64,000 nucleotides of DNA from Brevundimonas sp. UBA4553 (GCF_002387245.1 NZ_DGLD01000003.1:62001-126000), one strand, 5' to 3'. Shown: positions 17,358 to 26,114, counted from the first letter of the stretch. Program-made: numbers and translations. Notes: generated by a model not told the origin, from the sequence alone.

Positions 17358-19883
17358 CTAGAACAGGATTTTGCGCAGGCTGATGCGGAAGGTGCGGCCC
17401 AGAGGGTCGATGTAGTCGGGTTGATAGGCGAGGGGCGTCTCTCCGAGACCGTTGCGCACGTCCAGCCGCTGATCGAACAGGTTGTCGACGCCGACGCTGA
17501 CGCGCGCACCCCTCAGCCACGGGTATTTGGCCACCCAGGTTTGGCGCGAAGACAGGTCCGCGAACAGGTTCAGGTTGACGGTGGTCAGGTCCGAGAAGCT
17601 CAGGTCGTCGTCGGGCGAGGTCCCGCCGCTGACGCGCGTCGACTGCTTCCAGTTGGCGTTCAGGAAGCCGCCCATGCCGCTCTTGAAGACGCCCATCTGG
17701 AACTGGACCTCGTTACGCGGCTGGCCGCCTCGCGCGCCCGTGGCCGCACCGTCCAGCAGGTCCAGCACCGGCACGCCGTCGCGGATCGTGATCTCATCCT
17801 GAATGCGATAGGTGTGATAGAGTGAGAGGTTGAAGCGGCCCTGGCCGGGCTGCATCGTCGGGCCGCGCGAACCGCGCCCGCCGCCGCCTGGACCCATGCG
17901 CATACCGCCGCCCGGGGGAGGGCCGCCGGCCCCGCCGCCGGGAGGCGGGCCGCCTTCGACACGCATCGTGACCGGGCCGCCGCCGCCGGGACCCCGCTGG
18001 CCCATGCGCGCGGCCGCGGCGGGGTCAGGCTTGCCGAACGGAGTGGAGAAGTTGAGGCCCCAGCGCACTTCCTGCTGGATCGCGCTCTGGAAGTTCAGCG
18101 GACGGGCGTCGACGGACAGGAGGTTGCCGTCCAGGTCGCGGATGAAGCGTTCAGGCAGAGCCGCCTCCAGCTCCGTCGTGATGGTCGGGAAGGCGGCGAT
18201 GGAATCCGAGGTCTCGGTGCGGGTGTAGTTGGCCGTCAGCCTGAAATCCTTGTCCTTCAACGGGGTCAGGTTGAAGCCCAGCTTCAGCACCTGCTTGGTT
18301 TCTTCGGACAGGTTGGGGTTGCCGCCCGTGACGCGGACGATATCGACCGATTGCCCGGTGGCGAAGTCATAGACGGGGACGTTGGGGGTGGAGATGATCG
18401 GGTCGTTCAACTGAGACATCGACGGGGCGTTCTGCTCGTCGGCCCAGCTGATGTTGAAATTGACCGGGGTCCACGGCGACCAGTTCAGGCCGAGGGTGTA
18501 GGCGCTGAGCCCGCCGAAGTCGGACAGGTCCTGATAGGCCAGGTTCAGATTGGCGGACAGGTCGCCCAGCACGCCCAGAACTTCACGGTCGCGGCTGGCG
18601 ATCGGCAGGCTGAAGTTGCCTGAGGCGCTGGTCCGGTCGCGCGACAACGAGCGCTCGGCGAAGATGTTGGAGCGCTGGCTTTCGGAATCCAGCGACTGGG
18701 TGTCGAAGCCGACCTTGAAGGTCGAGGTGAGGGCGCCGGCCGGGCCCTCCCAGGCCGTGCCGTTGATGACGCCCTCGATATTGGCGCTGCTGGAAACCGA
18801 GCGGGCGGTGTCGACAGGCGCCAAGGGCAGCTGGCTCGCATCACCGAAGGGATCGATCGTGCCAGCCGTCACGCCGGCTTGCAGCGCGTCCTGGTCAAGG
18901 CCGCGTCCTGTGCGGGTCTTGGTCTCGGTCCGGTTGTAGCCGCCGGTCACGGTCCAGCGCCAGTCGCCGAGATAGCCGTCAACCAGTGCCCCCACCTTGC
19001 CAGCCCGCGTGTCGGTCGTGCGCGACAGGGAGTCAGGCGCGTCGAGATACAGGCCTTCGGGAACGGTAGAGGGCGGTATGATCAGATCGACGCCGGGCAA
19101 ACCGAAGTAGCTCAGGCTGGAGGTGTCATCCAGGCTGGCGCTCAGCGTCAGGGCGGTGGTGTCGTTCAGGTCTCGCACCAGCGATCCGGCGACCGATCCC
19201 TGCTCGCTCTTGGGCAGGATGGTGCGGTAGTCGGTCGGCTCTCCATCTTCGCGCTGAATGTCGCGTTCCGTCTCGAACAGGGGCGTGTCGTTCTCGTATT
19301 CGAGGTCCAGCGTGGCGCGCTGCTTGCCGGCGATGCGAAGGACGTTGCTTTCCAGGTCCGTGACCGTGCGGCCGCCCTGACCCGGGCGACGAACGCTGGC
19401 CTGCATGGTCACGGAGCGGAAGTCGGCCTTGAGGACAAAGTTCACCACCCGCTGGTCGGCGGTATAGCCATAGGAGAGGGCGGTCTCTTCCGGCAGGATT
19501 TCGGTGCGTTCGATGGCTTCGGGCGGGATGCCGCGGATTTCCTGGAAGCCCGAGATGCGACGCCCGTTGACCAGGAAGACAGGTGAGCCGCCGCGCGAGC
19601 TGCGCGTCACGGGCTCCAGCAGGGTCATCAGCTCCTGGATGCTGCTGGCGCCATAGGCCTTCAGCTGTTCCTCATCCAGCACCAGTTCGGGCTCGTAGTC
19701 GCCCAGGGCCGCGCCCCGGCGTCGGGTCGAAACGGCCTGGATCTCGCCCAGGTCATAGGCTTCCTGCTCTTCCACGGCGGGCGAAGGCGTCGTCTGGGTC
19801 TGGGGCGCGCCTGCCGCCACCGGGGCGGTGTCGGCGGTGGGGCTCATGGAGGAGAGAGCGAGAAGCAGAACGACGGGCGACAT
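17358..19883 (-). CDS. TonB-dependent receptor with a Gly/Pro/Met-rich insertion
   Basis: The 841-aa protein has a short hydrophobic N-terminus, a plug domain (about residues 55-150, with VFLVNGRRISGFQEIRG and IPPEAIERTEILPEE), and a barrel region ending RISLRKILF, where a C-terminal Phe fits recognition by the Bam machinery. A low-complexity Gly/Pro-rich stretch with several Met residues occupies about residues 625-685 (plus-strand 17850-18000) and probably forms an extracellular loop. The substrate is unknown. It converges on the propionyl-CoA operon, but a terminator separates them and no functional link is seen. The region upstream (19884-20103) contains only the terminator of the next receptor gene and presumably this gene's promoter. 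Confidence 0.85.
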   Translation of the reverse strand: MSPVVLLLALSSMSPTADTAPVAAGAPQTQTTPSPAVEEQEAYDLGEIQAVSTRRRGAALGDYEPELVLDEEQLKAYGASSIQELMTLLEPVTRSSRGGSPVFLVNGRRISGFQEIRGIPPEAIERTEILPEETALSYGYTADQRVVNFVLKADFRSVTMQASVRRPGQGGRTVTDLESNVLRIAGKQRATLDLEYENDTPLFETERDIQREDGEPTDYRTILPKSEQGSVAGSLVRDLNDTTALTLSASLDDTSSLSYFGLPGVDLIIPPSTVPEGLYLDAPDSLSRTTDTRAGKVGALVDGYLGDWRWTVTGGYNRTETKTRTGRGLDQDALQAGVTAGTIDPFGDASQLPLAPVDTARSVSSSANIEGVINGTAWEGPAGALTSTFKVGFDTQSLDSESQRSNIFAERSLSRDRTSASGNFSLPIASRDREVLGVLGDLSANLNLAYQDLSDFGGLSAYTLGLNWSPWTPVNFNISWADEQNAPSMSQLNDPIISTPNVPVYDFATGQSVDIVRVTGGNPNLSEETKQVLKLGFNLTPLKDKDFRLTANYTRTETSDSIAAFPTITTELEAALPERFIRDLDGNLLSVDARPLNFQSAIQQEVRWGLNFSTPFGKPDPAAAARMGQRGPGGGGPVTMRVEGGPPPGGGAGGPPPGGGMRMGPGGGGRGSRGPTMQPGQGRFNLSLYHTYRIQDEITIRDGVPVLDLLDGAATGARGGQPRNEVQFQMGVFKSGMGGFLNANWKQSTRVSGGTSPDDDLSFSDLTTVNLNLFADLSSRQTWVAKYPWLRGARVSVGVDNLFDQRLDVRNGLGETPLAYQPDYIDPLGRTFRISLRKILF

Positions 19884-20050
19884 GGACTGTCCTGAATAGA
19901 CCGAAAGCTTGGGGCGAGTTCGCCCGCGCGAATATGTCGACCTGCTTGAAGACCGATGTGCGCCGAATAATGGCGACAGGCATCCTTCAGATTAACAGCC
20001 TGTAATGACGCGGAAATGTCACGGCAGGCTCGACAGTGGTCTAACGAACG

Positions 20051-20087
20051 AAGGGGCGGCGTCCGTCGGACGCCGCCCCTTCTTTTT
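20051..20087. terminator. Strong hairpin downstream of the His-rich receptor gene
   Basis: The 14-bp arms AAGGGGCGGCGTCC (20051-20064) and GGACGCCGCCCCTT (20068-20081) enclose a 3-nt loop. A T-run (CTTTTTT, 20082-20088) follows on the plus strand, whereas the only nearby gene reading into the hairpin is on the minus strand, where the trailing sequence is CGTTCGTT. Termination on the minus strand is still likely because of stem strength. Confidence 0.65.
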
Positions 20088-20103
20088 TCAGTCCTGACAA
20101 AAA

Positions 20104-22185
20104 TCAGAAGCGGGCGCGAACGCCCAGCACCAGGTTTCGACCGCGCTGCGGCGCGGTTTCGGCTAGGAAGGAGGCGTGGTTCAGAGCCAGTTCGTCGAGC
20201 AGGTTGGTCCCGCGCAGGAAGACCTGCGACTTCACCCCCGCCAGATCGACATCATAGGCCACGGTGGCGTTGACCATGTTGTAGCCCGGCGTCTCGCTTT
20301 CGAAGGCGGCGATGTCGTTCTGCTTGAAGGTGCGGCTGTATTCCACGTCGCCCGACCAGGGGCCAGCGAAGGCTTCGGCGCGAACGCCGAGGCGGGCGGC
20401 CGGGATGCGGGGCAGGTTGCCGCCATCGCCCTTCAACTCGCCGCGCACGTAGTCGCCGAAGACTGTGGCCGACAGCCAGGGCGTCAGTTGCTGGCGCACC
20501 TCGCCTTCCAGACCGGTAAAGGTGGCGTCGGCCTGGCTGTACTGAATCAGCCGGAAGTCCTCGAACTGATCCAGGGTCCGGGCGAAGATGTAGTCGTCGT
20601 AGATGTAGTGGTAGGCGCTGACCGAAGCCGTGGTGGAGCCAGCGGTCTTGCGCAGGGTCAGTTCCAGCGCATTGGCCGTTTCGACGTCGAGGCTGCTGTC
20701 GCCGAACTCATAGGTGTTGGTCGCCATGTGGACGCCGTCGGCATAGAGCTCCTGGGCCGAGGGGGCGCGTTGCGAACGCGACAGCGACACCGCGCCGGTC
20801 CAGCCGGGCATGAAGTGCCAGACCGCCGAACCCGAGATCGAGAAGGGTTTGTGCTCGGTGTCGGGCAGACCGATGGCTGAGGCCTCCTGCCATTCCTGGC
20901 GCAGGGCGCCCTCGAAATGCCAGTCGCCCAGCTCGTATTCCTCCATCACGAACAGGCCGGTGTTCTTGGTCGTGCTGGGCGCCAGGAAGCTTTCCTCGCC
21001 GACGGCGGCGAAGTCGCTCTTGCTCAGTTGCAGGCCGACCACGCCCTTGAAGCCCGCGATCTCGCGGTGCTGGGCCTCGATGCGGCCGTCGTAGCCCTCG
21101 TTGGTGAAGGTGGTCGAGACCACGCCTTCTTCCAGCTCCTGATGCTGATAGTCGGTGTAGCCGGCGCGAAGGCGGACGTTTTCGATACCGGGCAGGGGAT
21201 CGCGCAGCTCGCCGCGCAGGTCGATGCGGCGGCTCTTCAGGCGGACCTCGGGCACGCCGTGGTCGTGATCGTGCTCCTCGCCTTCCTCGTGGTCGTGGTC
21301 GTGGCCGTCATGGTCATGATCGTCGTGACCGCCGCAGTGCAGGTGGTCGCCGTGCGGGTGGCAGCCCTCATATTCGTGGGTGTGACCCGGCAGGCCGTAA
21401 CGGCTGGTCTGTTCGGTATAGGCCGCGCCGAGATAGCCGCGCGATCCGATGTAGGAGGCGCCGAGGGTGGCGGTCGAGGTCTCGTTGTAGGACCCGTCCA
21501 GGCGCGGTTCGTCCCAGTCGGGCACCTTGTAGTCGTCGGCCTTGCGGGCGGCGGCCTCGACGCGAACGGCGAAGTTTCCTGCGCCGACGGTCAGGCCGAC
21601 CACGCCGGCCTCCTCGTTGTCGACCGAGCCGCGACGGTACTCGACCACGCCTTCGCCGCCGTTGGCGGGGACGCGGGTGGGGATCTTCTTGTCCAGCAGA
21701 TTGACAGCCCCGCCGATGGCACCGCCGCCATAGAGAAGCGCCGACGGGCCGCGCAGGATCTCGATGCCTTCCAGAAGCAGGGGTTCACCGGTGATGGCGT
21801 GGTCGGGGGAAACCTCCGAGGCGTCCATCAGGCCGGCGCCCTCGCTCAGTACCTTGACGCGCGGGGCGGCCTGACCACGCACCACCGGGCGGCTGGCGCC
21901 GCCGCCGAAGGTGTCGGAGTTGACGCCGGGAATCCCGCTCAGGGTGTCGCCCAGGGTCGACTGGCGGCGGTGCACCAGTTCGTCGCCGCTCAGCAGGGCG
22001 ACGTGCGAGCCGACGTCGTCGCCGGCGCGGCCCAGGGGCAGGGCGCGAACCACGACGTCGGCGATCTCGGTCGGCTCGTCCTGTTGTGCTGTCTGGACGA
22101 CGTCGTCAGCGGCGAAGGCCGAGGTCGAGAGGGCGGCGGCCCCGGCGGCGGTCAGCAGAAAGGTTTGAAGTCGCAAGGCACGCAT
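20104..22185 (-). CDS. TonB-dependent receptor with a His/Asp-rich loop, probable zinc receptor (ZnuD-like)
   Basis: The 693-aa protein has a signal peptide ending AAALSTSAFA, a plug domain with STLGDTLSGIPGVNSDTF, GPSALLYGGGAIGGAVN and a RPVVRGQ segment, and a barrel ending LVLGVRARF. An internal loop (plus-strand about 21255-21395) is packed with His, Asp and Glu (HDDHDHDGHDHDHEEGE-type) plus two Cys, as in ZnuD-type zinc receptors of Neisseria and relatives. Zinc is the most likely cargo, though nickel, cobalt or copper are possible. A Zur-like palindrome lies 27 bp before the start codon, which supports zinc-dependent repression. The plug sequence family matches ZnuD more closely than siderophore receptors. 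Confidence 0.85.
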   Translation of the reverse strand: MRALRLQTFLLTAAGAAALSTSAFAADDVVQTAQQDEPTEIADVVVRALPLGRAGDDVGSHVALLSGDELVHRRQSTLGDTLSGIPGVNSDTFGGGASRPVVRGQAAPRVKVLSEGAGLMDASEVSPDHAITGEPLLLEGIEILRGPSALLYGGGAIGGAVNLLDKKIPTRVPANGGEGVVEYRRGSVDNEEAGVVGLTVGAGNFAVRVEAAARKADDYKVPDWDEPRLDGSYNETSTATLGASYIGSRGYLGAAYTEQTSRYGLPGHTHEYEGCHPHGDHLHCGGHDDHDHDGHDHDHEEGEEHDHDHGVPEVRLKSRRIDLRGELRDPLPGIENVRLRAGYTDYQHQELEEGVVSTTFTNEGYDGRIEAQHREIAGFKGVVGLQLSKSDFAAVGEESFLAPSTTKNTGLFVMEEYELGDWHFEGALRQEWQEASAIGLPDTEHKPFSISGSAVWHFMPGWTGAVSLSRSQRAPSAQELYADGVHMATNTYEFGDSSLDVETANALELTLRKTAGSTTASVSAYHYIYDDYIFARTLDQFEDFRLIQYSQADATFTGLEGEVRQQLTPWLSATVFGDYVRGELKGDGGNLPRIPAARLGVRAEAFAGPWSGDVEYSRTFKQNDIAAFESETPGYNMVNATVAYDVDLAGVKSQVFLRGTNLLDELALNHASFLAETAPQRGRNLVLGVRARF

Positions 22186-22211
22186 CCCCGTTACAATGTC
22201 ACGAGCTTGAT

Positions 22212-22228
22212 ATGTTATAGTGTATCAT
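22212..22228. promoter_or_regulatory. Zur-like operator upstream of the His-rich receptor
   Basis: The 17-bp imperfect palindrome ATGTTATAGTGTATCAT matches at 6 of 8 paired positions and contains the TGTTATA core common to alphaproteobacterial Zur boxes. It lies 27-43 bp before the start codon in an AT-rich patch that stands out from the GC-rich surroundings. Confidence 0.6.
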
Positions 22229-22323
22229 CGCGCAACCGCTCTGCTCGATTTCTCTGCAAGCGGAGCCTTTGGCCGGGCGCGGCGTTGGGACGGGACCGAT
22301 CAAGAGGCCCCCAGGAGGCGTCC

Positions 22324-23181
22324 GTGAGCCGTTCCGCCGTTGTGTTGATGTCCTGTCTCGGCCTGTGCGCGGCCGCCTGCTCCCAGGAGCCGCCGCCGGC
22401 GCCCGCCGCGCCGATCGAAGCCCCGGTCAGCCAGCCGGCCGCCGCCGTCGGCTATGCCTGCGAGACCGGCAAGACCATCGCCGTGACCTATCCCGACACG
22501 GAAACGGCGCGCTTGTCCTACGACGGCCGCGACTACGTCCTGACCAGCGCGGTTTCGGCCAGCGGAGCCCGCTACGCCGGTCAGGGACTGGAGTGGTGGA
22601 CCGCCAGCCGCAACGGTCAGGAAAGCGCCACGCTCAGCCGTCTGGGGCCGAACGATCAGGCCGGGGGCGCGGTCATCGAGCGCTGCAGCCGTCCGGTGGC
22701 GGCTCTGGCGCCCGCGCCGGTCGGCCCTTGCCTGGGTTCGGACCTCAGGCTGTCGGTCGAGGGCGGCGACGCGGGCATGGGCAATCGCGTCACCACCCTG
22801 GCGTTGCAGAACGTCGGCGCCCAGGCGTGCAGCCTGACTGGCTATCCCACCGTGACCCTGGCGGACGGCGGCGGTCGCGTTCTGGCCGCGGTCAAGGCGG
22901 TGCAGGAGCCCGGCAACTATTTCGCGCAAGGCACGGCGCCGAAACCGGTCCCGCTGGCGTCTCAGGCCAAGGCCTATTTCGACTTGGCATGGAACGTGGT
23001 CCCGCACGAGGACGAGGGTGAAAAGACCTGCCCCGAAGCCAAGGCGTTGCGTCTGACGACGCCGGGGGATACCGCCCTGGTCAGCCTTCCGCTGGCGCTG
23101 ACGCCCTGCGGTGGGCAAATTCGTGTCAGTCCTTTCCGGCCGGTTTCCAGCGATGCAGCCGGTCCTGCCCCGACAGCCTGA
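22324..23181 (+). CDS. Lipoprotein with MliC-like and DUF4232-like domains
   Basis: GTG 22324 is chosen because AGGAGG (22313-22318) precedes it at 5 nt; the open frame upstream is antisense to the receptor gene. The 285-aa product has a signal sequence with a lipobox (LGLCAAAC). Residues about 44-120 match the MliC fold (membrane-bound inhibitor of c-type lysozyme): YACETGK at the start and the hallmark SASGARYAGQGLEWWT followed by SATL. Residues about 135-270 resemble DUF4232 (PCLGSDLRLSVEGGDAGMG, LQNVGAQACSLTGYPTV). Outer-membrane or periplasmic lysozyme protection is likely for the first domain; the role of the second is unknown. No operon partner is obvious; kbl starts 45 bp downstream. 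Confidence 0.78.
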   Translation: MSRSAVVLMSCLGLCAAACSQEPPPAPAAPIEAPVSQPAAAVGYACETGKTIAVTYPDTETARLSYDGRDYVLTSAVSASGARYAGQGLEWWTASRNGQESATLSRLGPNDQAGGAVIERCSRPVAALAPAPVGPCLGSDLRLSVEGGDAGMGNRVTTLALQNVGAQACSLTGYPTVTLADGGGRVLAAVKAVQEPGNYFAQGTAPKPVPLASQAKAYFDLAWNVVPHEDEGEKTCPEAKALRLTTPGDTALVSLPLALTPCGGQIRVSPFRPVSSDAAGPAPTA

Positions 23182-23226
23182 AATCGGGGGTTCAAACCTG
23201 CCTGAATTCAGCGTAGCGGAGCAATC

Positions 23227-24429
23227 ATGACCCAGAACACCGCATCGGTCTTCTACGACCGCATCTCCGCCGAACTGGCTGACATCGACGCCCAGGGCCT
23301 GACCAAGCCCGAGCGCGTCATCGCCTCGCGTCAGGGGCCGGTGATTTCGGTGAACGGCCGCGAGGTCCTGAACTTCTGCGCCAACAACTACCTCGGTCTG
23401 GCGGGCGACGAGCGCGTCACGCAAGCCGGCATCAAGGCGATGGAGAAGTGGGGCGCGGGCACGGCCTCGGTCCGCTTCATCTGCGGCACGCTGGAAATCC
23501 ACAAGGAGCTGGAGCGCGCCATCGCCGACTATCTCGGCTTTGAGGCTGCCATTCTGTTCGCCGCCGCCTTCGACGCCAACGGCGGCATCTTCGAGCCCCT
23601 GTTCACCGAGGCCGACGCCATCGTCTCGGACAGCCTGAACCACGCCTCGATCATCGACGGCGTGCGCCTGTGCAAGGCCAAGCGCTATCGCTTCGCCACC
23701 TCGGACATGGCGGACCTTGAGGCCCAGCTGAAGCAGGCCCGCGCTGATGGCGCGCGCGAGATCATCATCGCCACCGACGGCGCCTTCTCGATGGACGGCT
23801 ATATAGCCAGGCTGAAGGACATCCGTGCCCTGGCCGACCAGTACGGCGCCCTGATCATGGTCGACGACTGCCACGCCACCGGCTTCATGGGCGAAAAGGG
23901 GCGCGGCTCCTACGCCTGGAACGGCGTCGAGGTTGACTTCGTCACCGGCACCTTCGGCAAGGCCCTGGGCGGCGCCATGGGCGGCTTCATCTGCGCCAAG
24001 GCCGACGTCGTGGCCCTGCTGAAGCAGCGCGCGCGGCCCTACCTCTTCTCCAACGCCCTGGCGCCCGCCGTCTGCGGCTCGTCGCTGGAAGCCATCCGCA
24101 TTGCCGCGGGCGAGGAGGGCGACGCCCTGCGCGCCCAGCTGTTCGCCAACGCCGCGCGCTTCCGCTCGGCCATGACTGACGCGGGCTTCACCCTGCAGCC
24201 GGGCGAGCACCCCATCATCCCGGTCATGCTGGGCGACGCCAAGCTGGCGCAGGACATGGCGGCGCGGATGCTGGAGCTGGGCGTCTACGTCATCGGGTTC
24301 AGCTTCCCGGTGGTGCCGCGCGGTCAGGCCCGCATCCGCACCCAGATGTCGGCGGCGCACACCTTTGAACAGATTGATGCTGCGGTCGCGGCGTTCACGA
24401 CGGCCGGTAAAGAACTGGGAGTGATTTGA
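23227..24429 (+). CDS. kbl: Glycine C-acetyltransferase (2-amino-3-ketobutyrate CoA ligase)
   Basis: The 400-aa PLP enzyme cleaves 2-amino-3-ketobutyrate with CoA to glycine and acetyl-CoA. It has the family start (QGLTKPERVIASRQG), NNYLGLAGD, DSLNHASIIDG, the DDCHATGFMG motif that contacts the cofactor, and the Schiff-base Lys245 in GTFGKALGGA. Length is normal. GGAGCAATC supplies a Shine-Dalgarno. The stop codon overlaps the tdh start (TGATG), so it forms an operon for the two-step threonine-to-glycine route. Confidence 0.97.
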   Translation: MTQNTASVFYDRISAELADIDAQGLTKPERVIASRQGPVISVNGREVLNFCANNYLGLAGDERVTQAGIKAMEKWGAGTASVRFICGTLEIHKELERAIADYLGFEAAILFAAAFDANGGIFEPLFTEADAIVSDSLNHASIIDGVRLCKAKRYRFATSDMADLEAQLKQARADGAREIIIATDGAFSMDGYIARLKDIRALADQYGALIMVDDCHATGFMGEKGRGSYAWNGVEVDFVTGTFGKALGGAMGGFICAKADVVALLKQRARPYLFSNALAPAVCGSSLEAIRIAAGEEGDALRAQLFANAARFRSAMTDAGFTLQPGEHPIIPVMLGDAKLAQDMAARMLELGVYVIGFSFPVVPRGQARIRTQMSAAHTFEQIDAAVAAFTTAGKELGVI

Positions 24430-25475
24430 TGACGGACATGATGAAGGCCCTGGCCAAGACGAAGCCCGGCGTCGGCCTTGAGCTGATCGAGGCCCCGATC
24501 CCCGTGGCGGGCGACGAGGACGTGCTGATCCGCGTCCATCGCACGGCCGTCTGCGGCACCGACATCCACATCTGGAACTGGGACGAGTGGTCCCAGAAGA
24601 ACGTGCCGGTCCCGATGATCACCGGTCACGAGTTCGCCGGCGAGATCGTCGCCATCGGCAAGGACGTGGATCGCCGCCTCAAGGTCGGCCAGCGCGTTTC
24701 GGCCGAGGGGCACGTCATCGATCTGAACTCCGAAGCGGCCCGCGCCGGTCACTTCCACCTGGACCCCGACACGCGCGGCATCGGCGTGAACCGCCAGGGC
24801 GCCTTCGCCGAGTTCGTGGTGGCGCCGGCCTTCAACGTCATCGAGTTGCCCGAGGATGTGCCCTATGAAATCGGCTCGATCCTCGACCCCTTCGGCAACG
24901 CCGTGCATACGGCGCAGCAGTTCGACCTGCTGGGCGAGGACGTGCTGGTCACCGGCGCTGGTCCCATCGGCATGATGGCCGCCGCCGTGGCGCGTCACGC
25001 GGGCGCGCGCACGGTGGTCCTGACCGATATCAATGACTTCCGCCTGGAACTTGCGCAGAAGGTTGCGCCGGGCGTGCGGACGGTGAACACGACCAAGGAA
25101 GACCTGCGCGACGTCATGCATGAGCTGGGTCTGAAGGTCGGCTTCGACGTGGCGCTGGAGATGTCGGGCTCGCCGATCGCCTTCAAGCAGTGCGTCGACA
25201 CCCTGATCATGGGCGGCGGCATGGCCCTGCTGGGCATTCCGTCCAAGCCGATGGAGACCGACTGGGGCACGATCATCCTCAAGGCCCTGACCATCAAGGG
25301 CGTCTATGGGCGCGAGATGTTCACGACCTGGCGCAAGATGCTGGGGCTGCTGAAGGCCGGTCTGGATCTGACGCCGCTGATCACCCACCAGATGCCCTAT
25401 CAGGACTTCCAGCAGGGCTTCGAGGCCATGAAGTCCGGCCAGTCGGGCAAGGTTGTGCTGAACTGGGCCGACTGA
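24429..25475 (+). CDS. tdh: L-threonine 3-dehydrogenase lacking the structural-zinc cysteines
   Basis: The 348-aa medium-chain dehydrogenase oxidises threonine to 2-amino-3-ketobutyrate with NAD+. Catalytic-zinc residues are present: Cys42 in AVCGTDIHI and His67-Glu68 in GHEFAGE; the nucleotide site is seen at VLVTGAGPIGMMAA. The loop that in E. coli Tdh carries four cysteines for the structural zinc reads here IDLNSEAARAGHFHLDPD, with no Cys at all; the flanking EGH and GIGVNRQGAFAEF are conserved. Only one other Cys exists in the whole chain. ATG 24429 is used, sharing a base with the kbl stop and preceded by GGGAG. A strong terminator follows. Confidence 0.94.
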   Translation: MTDMMKALAKTKPGVGLELIEAPIPVAGDEDVLIRVHRTAVCGTDIHIWNWDEWSQKNVPVPMITGHEFAGEIVAIGKDVDRRLKVGQRVSAEGHVIDLNSEAARAGHFHLDPDTRGIGVNRQGAFAEFVVAPAFNVIELPEDVPYEIGSILDPFGNAVHTAQQFDLLGEDVLVTGAGPIGMMAAAVARHAGARTVVLTDINDFRLELAQKVAPGVRTVNTTKEDLRDVMHELGLKVGFDVALEMSGSPIAFKQCVDTLIMGGGMALLGIPSKPMETDWGTIILKALTIKGVYGREMFTTWRKMLGLLKAGLDLTPLITHQMPYQDFQQGFEAMKSGQSGKVVLNWAD

Positions 25476-25496
25476 CCCCTTTCTGACTGCGAACCG

Positions 25497-25529
25497 AAGG
25501 CCCCCTGACCGCAAGGCAGGGGGCCTTTT
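25497..25529 (+). terminator. Intrinsic terminator of kbl-tdh
   Basis: The 11-bp arms AAGGCCCCCTG and CAGGGGGCCTT enclose a 9-nt loop and end in TTTT. The A-rich left edge lets it also serve the convergent gene whose stop lies 17 bp away. Confidence 0.85.
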
Positions 25530-25545
25530 CCGTTCCGCCGTGGGC

Positions 25546-25941
25546 TCAGGTCGCTACGCGCTCGCTGCCTCGGGCCGTAGCCAGGAAGACGATGAGCGTG
25601 AACAGCAGCATCGACGTCACCAGCATGATCTCCGAGGCGATCAGGGCGGGCAGCAAGAAGGGCTTCTGAAGAAACATCAGAGTCAGGGTCGGCATCAGGA
25701 TCAGGAAGCCCAGGACCGACAGGGTGAAGTGGGCCAGGGGCAACCATCCTCGCGCCGCTGAGGGAAAGACCCGATAGAACAGGCCGAACAGCATCATCGA
25801 CGCGAAGCCCAGCAGGTTGATGTGGGCGTGCACCGTGCGAAGCGTGAAGTCCTCATTGGCGCCCATCCAGACGCCAAGGCTCATGCCAGCCAGCGCCGAA
25901 AGCACGCCCAGGCGAAGAAAATTATTCGATACTGAGAGCAT
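25546..25941 (-). CDS. Small four-helix membrane protein resembling part of haem-copper oxidase subunit I
   Basis: The 131-aa protein has four hydrophobic segments (about residues 8-24, 40-58, 66-86 and 95-120). It contains TVHAHINLLGFASMMLFGLFYR, here noted as the HAHINLLGF core, a pattern seen in CcoN/NorB-like proteins where the histidines bind haem or metal. It is much too short for an oxidase and is probably a small haem- or metal-binding membrane protein of the type sometimes annotated as oxidase subunit-like. Function is unknown. It starts at ATG 25939-25941 after GAGGGA and is divergent from rlmJ. The upstream region has an AT-rich patch with a partial dyad (CAACATTGTTA, about 26002-26012), but no clear FNR box. 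Confidence 0.65.
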   Translation of the reverse strand: MLSVSNNFLRLGVLSALAGMSLGVWMGANEDFTLRTVHAHINLLGFASMMLFGLFYRVFPSAARGWLPLAHFTLSVLGFLILMPTLTLMFLQKPFLLPALIASEIMLVTSMLLFTLIVFLATARGSERVAT

Positions 25942-26114
25942 TTGCGTCGTCCCTCGTTGTCGATGTTCTCCTTGAACACGCCTACTTGCAGCGCAATTTT
26001 ACAACATTGTTATCCGAAAGTCGTGGCCGGTGTTTTCGCGCCCACGATGTGCAATGGCCGTGCGCATCGAGGCTTCCTCTTGACCCGAAGGGCGGAGCGG
26101 GGGACGGAACGCTC

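Noticed and set aside
19884..20103. Small minus-strand frame (76 codons) upstream of the receptor gene
   Set aside because: It has an untypical basic composition, overlaps the receptor start in another frame, and no Shine-Dalgarno or family match was seen.
20917..22323. Long upstream extension of the MliC-DUF4232 frame
   Set aside because: It is antisense to the His-rich receptor; GTG 22324 has an AGGAGG site and yields a lipoprotein signal sequence.
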